Shown here: positions 26,518 through 35,829 of the stretch, in pieces
Layout: each line of letters starts with the position of its first letter
Position numbering within the stretch: position 1 is the stretch's first letter
From: Cellulophaga algicola DSM 14237
GTDB taxonomy: Bacteria > Bacteroidota > Bacteroidia > Flavobacteriales > Flavobacteriaceae
Assembly (NCBI RefSeq): GCF_000186265.1
Contig: NC_014934.1
Span: 4,824,354 to 4,888,353 of the forward strand
Length of the DNA: 64,000 nt
Reading direction: 5' to 3'
Notes under the pieces: generated by a model
What the model was told of the DNA's origin: nothing
Database searches by the model: none
What the model saw: only the letters and a program-made list of their open reading frames with translations
Program-made: the position numbers and the translations under genes

Positions 26518-26982
26518 GTGATACAAAAGAAAATAAATATAAAAAACAAACGAGCCCGTTTCGATTTTGAAATTTTGGATACGTATACTGCCGGACTAGT
26601 ATTGGGAGGTACCGAAATAAAATCGATTCGATTAAGCAAAGCTTCTATTTCAGAAAGTTTTTGTGAATTTAACGAGCGTGGAGAACTTTTTATCATCAAT
26701 ATGCAGATTGATGAATATTCGCACGGTACACACTTTAATCACGCTCCTAAAGCACAGCGAAAACTACTTTTAAATCGCGGTGAACTTAGAAAGTTAGAAA
26801 AAGAAGTTAAGAACACAGGTCTTACCATTATTCCTTTAAATTTATTCTTAAATGATCGAGGTTTAGCTAAAATAAATATTGGTTTAGCAAAAGGTAAAAA
26901 GCTTTATGATAAGCGAGAAACAATGAAAGATCGTGACAATAAAAAAGATTTAGATCGCATTAAAAAGAGCTTTAATAACTAA
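26518..26982 (+). CDS. smpB: SsrA-binding protein SmpB
   Basis: Binds tmRNA and delivers it to stalled ribosomes in trans-translation. 154 aa, beginning at GTG. The N-terminus [16 protein letters not shown] and the [14 protein letters not shown] motif fit the beta-barrel, and the C-terminal tail [19 protein letters not shown] is the conserved basic helix inserted into the mRNA channel. The start is set by the family N-terminus. The last codons lie inside the transcription terminator. Confidence 0.96.
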   Translation: MIQKKINIKNKRARFDFEILDTYTAGLVLGGTEIKSIRLSKASISESFCEFNERGELFIINMQIDEYSHGTHFNHAPKAQRKLLLNRGELRKLEKEVKNTGLTIIPLNLFLNDRGLAKINIGLAKGKKLYDKRETMKDRDNKKDLDRIKKSFNN

Positions 26983-26992
26983 AGCTCTTTTT
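26962..26992 (+). terminator. smpB terminator overlapping the end of the coding region
   Basis: AAAAAGAGCTTTA (26962-26974) pairs with TAAAGCTCTTTTT (26980-26992) over a 5-nt loop. The stop codon (26980-26982) is in the 3' arm, so the last codons of smpB form the 5' arm and loop. Confidence 0.8.
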
Positions 26993-27295
26993 AAGTTTAA
27001 TTCAAAAAAACTCTCTTTGTTGCTCTTTTACAATATAAAACGCAACAAACGCTTAAGTATTCAACTTCAAAAGAATCTACATAAAATAATAGACACATTC
27101 ACTTTTTAGAATTCTTAGGGATATTAAAGCTTTTTAAGCTGCTAAAAAATTACCATCGAGAACCATAAATAATTATTTACAAAACATTTAAGAACAGAAA
27201 CATACTACCCCTTAGTTTTTAAAGCAAAAGAACTCGTATTTTATTTACCTTTATACCTTAAAAATAATTACCTGCTAAACAAAAACAGCTACTAA
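26993..27295. other. Intergenic stretch without identified content
   Basis: About 300 bp of AT-rich sequence between smpB and the frameshifted oxidoreductase. I see no gene, hairpin or exact promoter consensus. TACCTTTA about 50 bp before the next start is a weak -7 candidate. Confidence 0.4.
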
Positions 27296-28989
27296 ATGCC
27301 TGTAAATAAAGCCAAACCTTTAAATAACAAAACATTTGATTCTATTATTATTGGTTCTGGAGTCGGAGGTTTAGCGGCTGCAATTTGCCTATCGAGAGCA
27401 GGACAAAAGGTGTTGATTTTAGAACAACATGATGTTCCAGGTGGTTGGTGTCATAGTTTTTATCTTAATGGCGACCGTTTTACTCCTGGCGTTCATTATG
27501 TAGGCTTAGTTGGAGAAGGTTTATCCACAAGTGAACTCTATGAAGGTTTGGGCGTAGCAAATGATATGGCGTTTTATCGTCAAAACCCAGATGCTTTTGA
27601 GCATTGCTGGATCGGTGATGAGCGTTTTGATTATCCTGCAGATTTTAAAACTTTTGAAAACAGATTAATCCAGCGTTTTCCTCATGAAAAGAAAAATATA
27701 ATTAAATATTTAAAATTAGTTAAAAACGTAGGTCATCAGCTAGGTTTGATTGCTAAAATAAAAACTGTTTGGCAGCAAATTACAATCCCTTTTCGAACCA
27801 AGCATATGGGAAAATACTCACCCTTTAGCTTAAAACGGGTTATAGGTTGGCACATTAAAGACCCCCTGTTACAACGTGTTTTAAATATTCAGTTTGGTAA
27901 TCACGGTCTAGCGCCCGCAAAAGCTAGTTTTTTAATGCATGCAGCAATTATGCATCATTACCATCACGGAGGTTTTTACCCTATGGGAGGAGGCGGAGCT
28001 ATTGTAAAGGCAATGACAAATGCTATTAAAATGAAAGATGGCATTATAAAAACTAGTACTTCTGTAAAACGTATTTTATTAGAGAATACTGCGAAAATAA
28101 AAAAAGCGATAGGTGTAGAATTAACAGATGGTCAACAAATATTTGCTAAATGTATTATATCTAATGCAGACCCAGGAATAACTTACCAAAAATTAATAGG
28201 AGAAGAACACTTAAGTACCAAATTAAAAAAAAACTTAGTAAAACTAAATACTCTTGCACATCATTAATGCTCTTCATAACAGTTGATATGGATGTTACAA
28301 AAGCCGGTGTTGATTCTGGAAATATTTGGCGAATGCCTAATAAAGATATGGATGATTTGTATGCTGATATGCAGAAAAAAGACCTTCTAGAAGACGAAGA
28401 ATTTCCTGGTATGTTTATTAGCTGCACAACACTAAAAGACCCCTCTAGTTATGATGGTAAACATCATACTATTGAAGCTATTACCTATATAGATTATGAT
28501 GCTTTTGAGAGTTTTAAAGGCGAGAATATAGAACGATCCAAAGCTTATTTACAATTTAAAGAACAAATAATTGCTAAGTTTTTTGTGACTTTAGAAAAAG
28601 TAATACCTGGTATTTCAAACCATGTTACGCAAAAAGAATTAGGCACACCACTAACCAACAAATACTATATTAATTCTACTCGTGGTAGTGTTTACGGTAC
28701 AGAAAAAAGTTTAAAACATATTGGTCCATTTGCCTACAAATCTAAAAGTGAAATAGAAAATTTATACATGTGTGGCGCAAGTATCGTATCACACGGTGTT
28801 GCCGGCGCTAGTTATTCAGGTGTTCAAACAGCAGCAACCATACTAGGCTGCCGTCAAGATGACTTAATAAAACCATCGGACGAACAACATTTAAAGGTTT
28901 TTGAAGCAGAAGACGATACCAATTACCCTGATTGGATGACTAAAAAAATAGACATGAAACATTCCAAATTGAAAGCAAAAAAGGTTTGA
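27296..28989 (+). pseudogene. CrtI/RetSat-like FAD-dependent oxidoreductase, frameshifted at A9
   Basis: Two adjacent frames make up one protein of about 565 aa. The first (27296-28267) has the FAD-binding motif IIIGSGVGGLAAAICLSRAG and GGWCHSF, as in phytoene desaturases and all-trans-retinol 13,14-reductase. The second (28267-28989) holds the C-terminal part with MLFITVDMDVTKAG and the closing NLYMCGASIVSHGVAGASYSG. At 28225-28233 there is a run of nine A; adding one base (or removing two) joins the frames through KTKYSCTSLMLF, the expected junction. Either the gene is broken, the run was misread, or expression depends on slippage. The natural substrate is unknown. Confidence 0.85.
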
Positions 28990-29260
28990 TGCTAACAACT
29001 AGAACAAGAAAATTCATGATGAAATACACCTACATGTCCGTAATAGCAATCTGAGTAAGAACACAAAATAATTAGTTTTTATTATAGTATGCATTCCTCT
29101 TTTTAAAACCTTTACAACCTAAGAAACAGAAAAACCTTAAAACAAACAAGCTTCTATTTCTAATTTATACGAACTAAAAAACAGCTTCTTATTTATAGTG
29201 GTTTAACTAGATTTATAGGTTATAAATAAAAAGTAAGATTAAAAACCTAAAGTTTCTTCA

Positions 29261-29902
29261 TTAATTTTTGTCTTCAAGAAGCGGCACAAAACGGAAAGAA
29301 CCAAATTCTTTTTTTTCAAATTCCTTTTCAGACTTGCGAATAAAAAGTGTCATCACTTGTTCTTCACCTCCTACAGGAATTACAAGCCTTCCTCCTATTT
29401 TTAATTGTGCAAGTAATGGGTTTGGCACATATGGCGCACCAGCAGTTACTATGATCCCATCAAAAGGCGCTTCTTCTGGCAACCCCTTATATCCATCACC
29501 AAAAATATTTTTTTTAGGCCGATACCCCATTTTCGAAAAGAATAATTTTGTCTTTTTAAATAATTCTAATTGACGTTCTATGGTATATACTTTTGCTTTT
29601 TGGTGCAATAGAACCGCTGTTTGATACCCACTACCCGTTCCTATTTCTAGGATCTTAGCATTAGGCTTTAATTCTAGTAATTCTGTTTGAAAAGCAACCG
29701 TGTAAGGCTGAGAAATTGTTTGCTCAGCGCCAATAGGAAAAGCTTTATCCTGATACGCATGATCTTCAAAACTACTGTCTAAAAATAAATGACGCGGAAT
29801 CGTTTTAATAGCTTCTAAAACATTTTTATTTGCGATACCTTTTTTCACTAGCGTTTCTGCTAGCTTATTTCGCATGCCTTTGTGTTTAAGTGTGTCTTTC
29901 AA
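29261..29902 (-). CDS. pcm: Protein-L-isoaspartate O-methyltransferase
   Basis: SAM-dependent enzyme that methylates isoaspartyl residues to start their repair. 213 aa. Motifs: IGAEQTISQPYTVAFQTELL (about 57-76), the SAM loop ILEIGTGSGYQTAVL (about 85-99) and FDGIIVTAGAPYVP. It stands alone and is divergent from the Gfo/Idh/MocA gene. A -7-like TAACTTCG lies upstream on its strand. Confidence 0.95.
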   Translation of the reverse strand: MKDTLKHKGMRNKLAETLVKKGIANKNVLEAIKTIPRHLFLDSSFEDHAYQDKAFPIGAEQTISQPYTVAFQTELLELKPNAKILEIGTGSGYQTAVLLHQKAKVYTIERQLELFKKTKLFFSKMGYRPKKNIFGDGYKGLPEEAPFDGIIVTAGAPYVPNPLLAQLKIGGRLVIPVGGEEQVMTLFIRKSEKEFEKKEFGSFRFVPLLEDKN

Positions 29903-30006
29903 TGGGTTTGGTTTTGTGGGACGAAGTTAAAAAAAACTGTGCTAGAAAACTCAATTAATAAATTTAAAACAATCGTTTAAAAACATCCTTTATCTTAATA
30001 ATCTGA

Positions 30007-30037
30007 TTGCAAATACATTTAAGTATCCGTATTTTTG
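30007..30037 (+). promoter_or_regulatory. Promoter of the Gfo/Idh/MocA operon
   Basis: TTG (30007-30009), 20 nt, TATTTTTG (30030-30037) matches the flavobacterial consensus, 16 nt before the ATG at 30054. Confidence 0.7.
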
Positions 30038-30053
30038 AAAAAATATTTTTTTT

Positions 30054-31013
30054 ATGCTCAACGTTGGCGTTTTAGGTGCAGGACATCTAGGCAAAATTCA
30101 TTTGCGATTACTTAATCAATCTGAAAAATTTAATTTAGTTGGCTTTTTCGATCCCGATGCCATTAATGGAAAAAAGGTGGCGGATGAGTTTGGATATACT
30201 TACTTTGATAACATCAACAAATTAATAGATGCCGTTGATGTAGTAGACATTGTAACACCCACGCTGTCTCATTTTGATTGTGCCAAAAAAGCTATTGAAA
30301 AAGGAAAACATATTTTTATAGAAAAACCAATTACCAATACCCTAGAAGAAGCGGAAGAATTATTATTTCTAGAGAAAAAACACAAGGTTAAAGGCCAAGT
30401 GGGGCATGTAGAACGTTTTAATCCTGCATTTACTGCGGTTAAAGACAATATTCATAATCCAATGTTTATCGAAACACACCGATTGGCTGAATTTAATCCA
30501 CGTGGGACTGATGTTCCTGTAGTATTAGATTTAATGATCCATGATATTGACGCAATTCTTAGTGTAGTACCATCTAAGGTTAAGCACATTAACGCAAGTG
30601 GGGTCTCTGTAATCAGTAATTCTCCCGATATTGCGAATGCGCGAATTGAGTTTGAAAATGGCTGTGTTGCGAATCTTACTGCAAGTAGAATATCACTTAA
30701 AAACATGCGTAAGTCTCGTTTTTTTCAGAAAGATGCTTACATCTCCGTAGATTTCTTAGAAAAAAAAGTAGAAGTTGTAAAAATGAAAGATGCTCCAGAT
30801 AATCCTGGAGATTTTGATATGATTTTACAGAATGCTGAAGGATTAAAAAAACAAATATATTTTGAAAATCCTGAGGTTGAGAACAACAATGCAATTTTAG
30901 ACGAATTAGAAACTTTTGCAGATGCTATTGTTAATGACACCGTACCTGTGGTTAGTTTAGAACAAGGGACCAATGCGTTACGTGTTGCATTGCAAATTAT
31001 CGCTTCTTTTTAA
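30054..31013 (+). CDS. Gfo/Idh/MocA family oxidoreductase
   Basis: 319-aa NAD(P)-dependent dehydrogenase. The N-terminal Rossmann motif is VGVLGAGHLGKIHL, the EKPITNT motif sits near residue 94, and the C-terminal alpha/beta domain contains VLDLMIHDIDAIL with the family His-Asp region. The substrate is probably a sugar or sugar nucleotide but cannot be told from sequence by eye. It heads an apparent three-gene operon with the acyl-CoA dehydrogenase and YggS genes (gaps of 21 and 14 bp). Confidence 0.85.
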   Translation: MLNVGVLGAGHLGKIHLRLLNQSEKFNLVGFFDPDAINGKKVADEFGYTYFDNINKLIDAVDVVDIVTPTLSHFDCAKKAIEKGKHIFIEKPITNTLEEAEELLFLEKKHKVKGQVGHVERFNPAFTAVKDNIHNPMFIETHRLAEFNPRGTDVPVVLDLMIHDIDAILSVVPSKVKHINASGVSVISNSPDIANARIEFENGCVANLTASRISLKNMRKSRFFQKDAYISVDFLEKKVEVVKMKDAPDNPGDFDMILQNAEGLKKQIYFENPEVENNNAILDELETFADAIVNDTVPVVSLEQGTNALRVALQIIASF

Positions 31014-31034
31014 GTTAAAAACACCACATTAATT

Positions 31035-31925
31035 ATGAAAAATATTGCAGTTATTGGTGCAGGGACTATGGGTAATGGTATTGCTCACGTTTTTGCTCAA
31101 AATGGTTTTAAAGTTAATTTAATTGACATCTCTGAGTCCTCTCTTGAAAAAGGTATCGCTACAATTAACAAAAACTTAGACAGAATGGTAGCTAAAGAAG
31201 TTATTTCTGAAGCTGATAAAATAAATACTTTAGCTAATATCACAACCTTTACGCAACTAGAAGAGGGCGTAAAAAATATGGATTTAGTTGTTGAAGCAGC
31301 TACTGAAAATATTGACTTAAAATTAAAAATATTTAAGCAATTAGATGCAGTTACTGACGCAAAAACAATTTTAGCTACAAATACATCATCTATCTCCATT
31401 ACTCAGATTGCAGCTGTAACCAGCAGGCCTGAAAAAGTGATAGGGATGCATTTTATGAATCCTGTACCCATTATGAAGTTGGTAGAAATAATCCGTGGGT
31501 ACTCTACTTCAAATGACGTTACAAAGCTAATCATGGATCTATCCTTAAAATTAGGTAAAACACCTACTGAAGTTAATGATTATCCTGGATTTGTAGCGAA
31601 TAGAATACTAATGCCAATGATTAATGAAGCTATTGAAACGCTTTATAATGGCGTTGCTGGTGTTGAGGAGATAGACACCGTTATGAAATTAGGTATGGCA
31701 CACCCCATGGGACCATTACAATTAGCAGATTTCATTGGTCTAGATGTTTGCCTATCTATCTTAAATGTTATGTATGACGGATTTAAAAATCCGAAGTACG
31801 CTCCTTGTCCTTTGCTTGTAAATATGGTTACCGCTAAGAAATTAGGTGTAAAATCTGGAGAAGGTTTTTATGATTACTCAACATCGCGTAAAGCAGAAAA
31901 AGTAGCTCAAAGCTTTATAAAATAA
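31035..31925 (+). CDS. 3-hydroxybutyryl-CoA / 3-hydroxyacyl-CoA dehydrogenase
   Basis: 296 aa. NAD-binding motif VIGAGTMGNGIAHVFAQNG at the N-terminus, then the catalytic region IGMHFMNPVPIMKLVEII with the active-site His, and the C-terminal dimerisation domain (NEAIETLYNGVAGVEEIDTVMKLG type). It oxidises (S)-3-hydroxyacyl-CoA to 3-ketoacyl-CoA in fatty acid breakdown or butanoate metabolism. Confidence 0.93.
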   Translation: MKNIAVIGAGTMGNGIAHVFAQNGFKVNLIDISESSLEKGIATINKNLDRMVAKEVISEADKINTLANITTFTQLEEGVKNMDLVVEAATENIDLKLKIFKQLDAVTDAKTILATNTSSISITQIAAVTSRPEKVIGMHFMNPVPIMKLVEIIRGYSTSNDVTKLIMDLSLKLGKTPTEVNDYPGFVANRILMPMINEAIETLYNGVAGVEEIDTVMKLGMAHPMGPLQLADFIGLDVCLSILNVMYDGFKNPKYAPCPLLVNMVTAKKLGVKSGEGFYDYSTSRKAEKVAQSFIK

Positions 31926-31939
31926 ATACCACACCTCTT

Positions 31940-32590
31940 ATGTCTATTGCTCATAATTTACAGAAAATTAAAGCCTCATTACCTGAAAATGTAACACTTG
32001 TAGCCGTCTCAAAAACGAAACCTATACCTGATTTAGTTGAAGCGTATGAGGTTGGCCAACGTATTTTTGGAGAAAATAAAATTCAAGAAATGACCCAAAA
32101 ATGGGAGGAGCTACCTAAAGATATTCAATGGCATATGATTGGTCATGTACAAACAAATAAAGTCAAATACATGGCAGAATATGTTCATTTAGTTCACGGT
32201 GTAGATAGCTTTAAATTATTGAAAGAAATTAATAAACAAGCAAAAAAATACGATAGAACGATAAATTGTCTATTGCAAATACACATTGCTGAAGAGGATA
32301 CGAAATTTGGTTTAGACAAAGAAGAATTGTTCGCTATTTTAGATTCTGATGAATTTAAAGCGCTGAATAATATAAACATCAAAGGCCTTATGGGAATGGC
32401 CACTTTTACAGAGAATGAAGATCAAGTGAGAAGAGAATTTAAATCTTTAAAAACTTTATTCGACTTATCGACCATTAAGTTAGACCATTTAGATACGCTA
32501 TCAATGGGGATGAGTGGTGACTATAAAATGGCTATTGAAGAAGGCAGTACCATGGTAAGAATTGGTAGTAGTATTTTTGGAAGCAGATAA
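31940..32590 (+). CDS. YggS-family PLP homeostasis protein
   Basis: 216 aa, a single-domain alanine racemase-like barrel that holds PLP. The PLP lysine is in LVAVSKTKP (about residues 21-29). GENKIQEM, WHMIGHVQTNKVKYM and the closing SMGMSGDYKMAIEEGSTMVRIG are family signatures. It is involved in vitamin B6 and amino-acid homeostasis and has no known enzymatic reaction. Confidence 0.94.
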   Translation: MSIAHNLQKIKASLPENVTLVAVSKTKPIPDLVEAYEVGQRIFGENKIQEMTQKWEELPKDIQWHMIGHVQTNKVKYMAEYVHLVHGVDSFKLLKEINKQAKKYDRTINCLLQIHIAEEDTKFGLDKEELFAILDSDEFKALNNINIKGLMGMATFTENEDQVRREFKSLKTLFDLSTIKLDHLDTLSMGMSGDYKMAIEEGSTMVRIGSSIFGSR

Positions 32591-32701
32591 AATAACGCTA
32601 AGAATACAGCCTAAAAGTTTAAAAAACTTACCTTTAATCTTTAAAAATGGTCTTATGATTGCATATGCCATTTAATTAAAAATGAATTCTGAATACGATA
32701 C

Positions 32702-34072
32702 ATGTACGCAATATTAGATATTGAAACTACTGGAGGAAAATATAATGAAGAAGGTATCACAGAAATAGCTATTCATAAATTTGATGGGCACCAAGTGGTC
32801 GATCAATTTATTAGCCTAGTAAATCCTGAAAAAGAGATTCAACCTTTTGTAGTTAATTTAACAGGAATCACTAATAAAATGTTGGTTACCGCTCCTAAAT
32901 TTTATGAAGTAGCAAAACGGATTGTCGAAATTACCGAAGGCACTGTTTTAATTGCGCATAATGCACAGTTTGATTACCGAATACTACGCACAGAATTTAG
33001 AAGACTAGGCTTTAATTTTGAACGGAAAACGATCTGTACTGTAGAATTAGCTCAGAAATTATTACCCGAAGCAGAATCCTATAGCCTTGGTAAACTGGTG
33101 AGATCTCTCGGGATTCCTGTGAGCGACCGCCATAGAGCCAACGGTGATGCGCTAGCCACCTTAAAACTTTTTAAATTATTACTTTCTAAAGATTTAGACA
33201 AAACTATTGTTAAATCTGTCTTGAAAGCGGAAACTCTTGGTGAATTATCCCCAAGGCAACTAGATATAGTAGACGATTTACCTTCTGAAGTGGGGTTATT
33301 TTATATGCACAATAAAGATGGAGAAATCATCTTACTGAATAAAAGTAATAATATTAAAAAACGTGTAAATCAATATTTTACAAACAGTGGCAATAGAGCC
33401 CGAAGAATACAGAAAGAAACACGTAAAGTTACTTTTGAAAAAACAGGGAACGAACTGATTGCACTTTTAAAAGAAAATGAAGAATTAGGTCGCAACAAAC
33501 CAAAATATAATCCCTTTCACAAACGGAAACTATTTACATTCGGTGTATATGCTTCTTTAAATGATCAAGGATATTTACAATTAAAAGCAGAAAAATTAAC
33601 CCATACAATCCACCAAAGAATTACAACATTTAACAGCTTAATTGCTGCAGAAAATTTTTTACATGCAGTACGCGATGAATTTCAACTTTGTAACAAAATA
33701 AACGGTTTATCGCAAGCAAAAACCAACTGTTCAAAATACGATGAAGGCACCTGTCTAGGAGCCTGTATCACAAAAGAAGATACCGAAACGTATAACCATA
33801 GAGTAAAAGAATTAATCCAAAAATATAGCTTAACCGAAAAGAATATTGCTATCATCGATAAAGGTAGAATCCTAGGTGAGAAAAGCGTTATTTTAATTAA
33901 GGATGGTGTTCTTAAAGGCCTCGGTTTTTGTGATCTTAACTATCAAATAAATAATTTACCTATCTTAGAATCGATTATTACTCCTATGGAAGGTAATGAA
34001 AATACCAATCACATAATTGAATCCTATTTACGCAAAAGAAAAGTTCAAAAAATAATTGACATTAAGGAATAG
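32702..34072 (+). CDS. DnaQ-like 3'-5' exonuclease fused to a GIY-YIG (UvrC/Cho-like) domain
   Basis: 456 aa. Residues about 1-165 are a DEDDh exonuclease: Asp6/Glu8 (LDIETTG), Asp91 (HNAQFDYR), His144 and Asp149 (HRANGDALAT). From about 195 a UvrC/Cho-like GIY-YIG region starts, but the first motif reads VGLFYMHN (GLF for GIY) and the second LLNKSNNIKKRV, where LLN replaces YIG. Arg221 of the KRV segment is kept. A cysteine cluster (about 343-360) resembles UvrC-type proteins. The fusion is known in Bacteroidota and probably acts in DNA repair; the nuclease half may be inactive here. Confidence 0.88.
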   Translation: MYAILDIETTGGKYNEEGITEIAIHKFDGHQVVDQFISLVNPEKEIQPFVVNLTGITNKMLVTAPKFYEVAKRIVEITEGTVLIAHNAQFDYRILRTEFRRLGFNFERKTICTVELAQKLLPEAESYSLGKLVRSLGIPVSDRHRANGDALATLKLFKLLLSKDLDKTIVKSVLKAETLGELSPRQLDIVDDLPSEVGLFYMHNKDGEIILLNKSNNIKKRVNQYFTNSGNRARRIQKETRKVTFEKTGNELIALLKENEELGRNKPKYNPFHKRKLFTFGVYASLNDQGYLQLKAEKLTHTIHQRITTFNSLIAAENFLHAVRDEFQLCNKINGLSQAKTNCSKYDEGTCLGACITKEDTETYNHRVKELIQKYSLTEKNIAIIDKGRILGEKSVILIKDGVLKGLGFCDLNYQINNLPILESIITPMEGNENTNHIIESYLRKRKVQKIIDIKE

Positions 34073-34075
34073 ATT

Positions 34076-34924
34076 TTGAGGAGACATAAACCAGATAGCG
34101 GTTGGAAACATAAAATTCATGAAGTAATATATGAAGCAGATACCCCTTTGGGTAAAGGTTTCGATATTATTTTGATTATTTTAATTATCGTCAGTGTAAT
34201 TATTGTAATGCTAGAGAGCATAAAAGAACTAGATGCCAAATACCATTCTATTCTTCTTGCTTTTGAATGGATTATTACTATCTTTTTCACTATTGAATAT
34301 ATAGCAAGAGTAGCTAGTATTAAAAAACCGTTTAAATACATCTTTAGTTTTTACGGTATTATAGATTTACTTTCTACAATTCCGCTTTACATTTCTTATA
34401 TTCTTGCTGGTTCTCAAGTACTTCTCGCCATTAGAGCATTACGATTATTGCGTGTTTTTAGAATATTGAAACTGGTGCAATTCCTGGGCGAAGCCTCACA
34501 GTTAAAAAGTGCCTTAAAGGCAAGTAGAGCAAAAATTATTGTTTTCTTATTCGCTGTTTTAATTGTTTCTGTTCTCTTAGGCACCTTAATGTATTTGGTT
34601 GAGGGTGAAGATGCCGGCTTTACGAGCATCCCAATAAGTATCTACTGGACCATTGTTACCCTTACCACAGTGGGCTATGGTGACATTGCTCCTATAACAC
34701 CACAAGGACAGTTTATAGCAACACTTATTATGTTAGTAGGTTATGGTATAATTGCTGTTCCGACAGGAATAGTTACCGTAGAATTTGGGAAACAAAAACA
34801 AGGAAATTCCAATGCTAAAGAAGGTACTTATGTGCATGTAAACACGCAATCTTGTCCTTCATGTTCCGCTGAGGGGCACAGAGACGACGCAACTCATTGT
34901 TATAATTGTGGAAGTAAATTGTAA
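34076..34924 (+). CDS. Voltage-gated potassium channel with C-terminal zinc ribbon
   Basis: 282 aa starting at TTG, 3 nt after the previous stop; the next internal ATG would remove helix S1. Six transmembrane segments are visible: the S4 sensor is AIRALRLLRVFRILKL (Arg120, 123, 126, 129) and the selectivity filter is TTVGYGD (197-203). The cytosolic tail ends in a CxxC...CxxC pair (Cys260, 263, 275, 278), a double-zinc-ribbon-like module rather than an RCK domain. It conducts K+ across the inner membrane. The miaA start overlaps its stop by 1 nt. Confidence 0.9.
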   Translation: MRRHKPDSGWKHKIHEVIYEADTPLGKGFDIILIILIIVSVIIVMLESIKELDAKYHSILLAFEWIITIFFTIEYIARVASIKKPFKYIFSFYGIIDLLSTIPLYISYILAGSQVLLAIRALRLLRVFRILKLVQFLGEASQLKSALKASRAKIIVFLFAVLIVSVLLGTLMYLVEGEDAGFTSIPISIYWTIVTLTTVGYGDIAPITPQGQFIATLIMLVGYGIIAVPTGIVTVEFGKQKQGNSNAKEGTYVHVNTQSCPSCSAEGHRDDATHCYNCGSKL

Positions 34925-35829
34925 TGGAAAAAACTTTAATCTCCGTAGTAGGCCCTACCGCAATAGGGAAAACAAAACTCGCTATTGCTCTAGCTAAACA
35001 TTACAATACAGAAATAATATCTGCAGATTCACGGCAATTTTTTAAAGAAATGAATATAGGTACAGCAGTACCTACCACAGACGAACTGGCTGCAGCTCCT
35101 CATCATTTTATACAACACAAAAGTATTTCTGAACCATATTCTGTGGGTGATTTTGAACGAGATGCTACCACCAAACTAGATCAGTTATTTAAAACCAATA
35201 CTGTTGCCATAATGGTAGGTGGGAGTGGTCTTTACGTAGATGCCGTTACTAAAGGCTTAGATCATTTTCCTGTGGTTGAGGAGAGCATACGACAAAAACT
35301 GAATGAAGAACTTGCTGAAAAGGGTATTATTACCTTACAAGAACAATTACAAGACTTAGATCCTGATTATTTTAAAAAAGTCGACCTTCATAATCCACAC
35401 CGATTAGTGCGGGCTTTAGAAATTTGCATAGGAACAGGAAAGCCCTATTCTTCTTTTTTGAATAAAGATAAAAACAAAAGACCCTTTAAAACAATTACCA
35501 TAGGGATAGAAGCAGATAGAGCAATGATTTACGAGCGTATTAATTTACGTGTAGATCTTATGATTAAAGCAGGACTTGTTGACGAAGTAAAATCACTAAT
35601 AGAATACAAAGCGTTAAATGCCTTACAAACTGTAGGTTATAAAGAAATATTTAATTATTTTGATGGGATTTGGGAATTAGATTTCGCTATTTCTGAAATC
35701 AAAAAAAACACTAGAAGATTTGCTAAACGACAACTAACTTGGTTTCGTAAAGCAACAGCAATTACTTGGGTAGATTTTGATGAGAAAATCTCTGACGTAG
35801 TATATAAAATTGAAAACAATAGTAAATGA
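34924..35829 (+). CDS. miaA: tRNA dimethylallyltransferase
   Basis: Transfers a dimethylallyl group to A37 of tRNAs reading codons starting with U. 301 aa. P-loop VVGPTAIGKTKLA (about 8-20), ISADSRQFFKEMNIGTA, the GGSGLYVDAV motif and the C-terminal RRFAKRQLTWFR are all family marks. It overlaps the channel gene by 1 nt and gntK by 4 nt, so it lies in a tight operon. Confidence 0.96.
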   Translation: MEKTLISVVGPTAIGKTKLAIALAKHYNTEIISADSRQFFKEMNIGTAVPTTDELAAAPHHFIQHKSISEPYSVGDFERDATTKLDQLFKTNTVAIMVGGSGLYVDAVTKGLDHFPVVEESIRQKLNEELAEKGIITLQEQLQDLDPDYFKKVDLHNPHRLVRALEICIGTGKPYSSFLNKDKNKRPFKTITIGIEADRAMIYERINLRVDLMIKAGLVDEVKSLIEYKALNALQTVGYKEIFNYFDGIWELDFAISEIKKNTRRFAKRQLTWFRKATAITWVDFDEKISDVVYKIENNSK

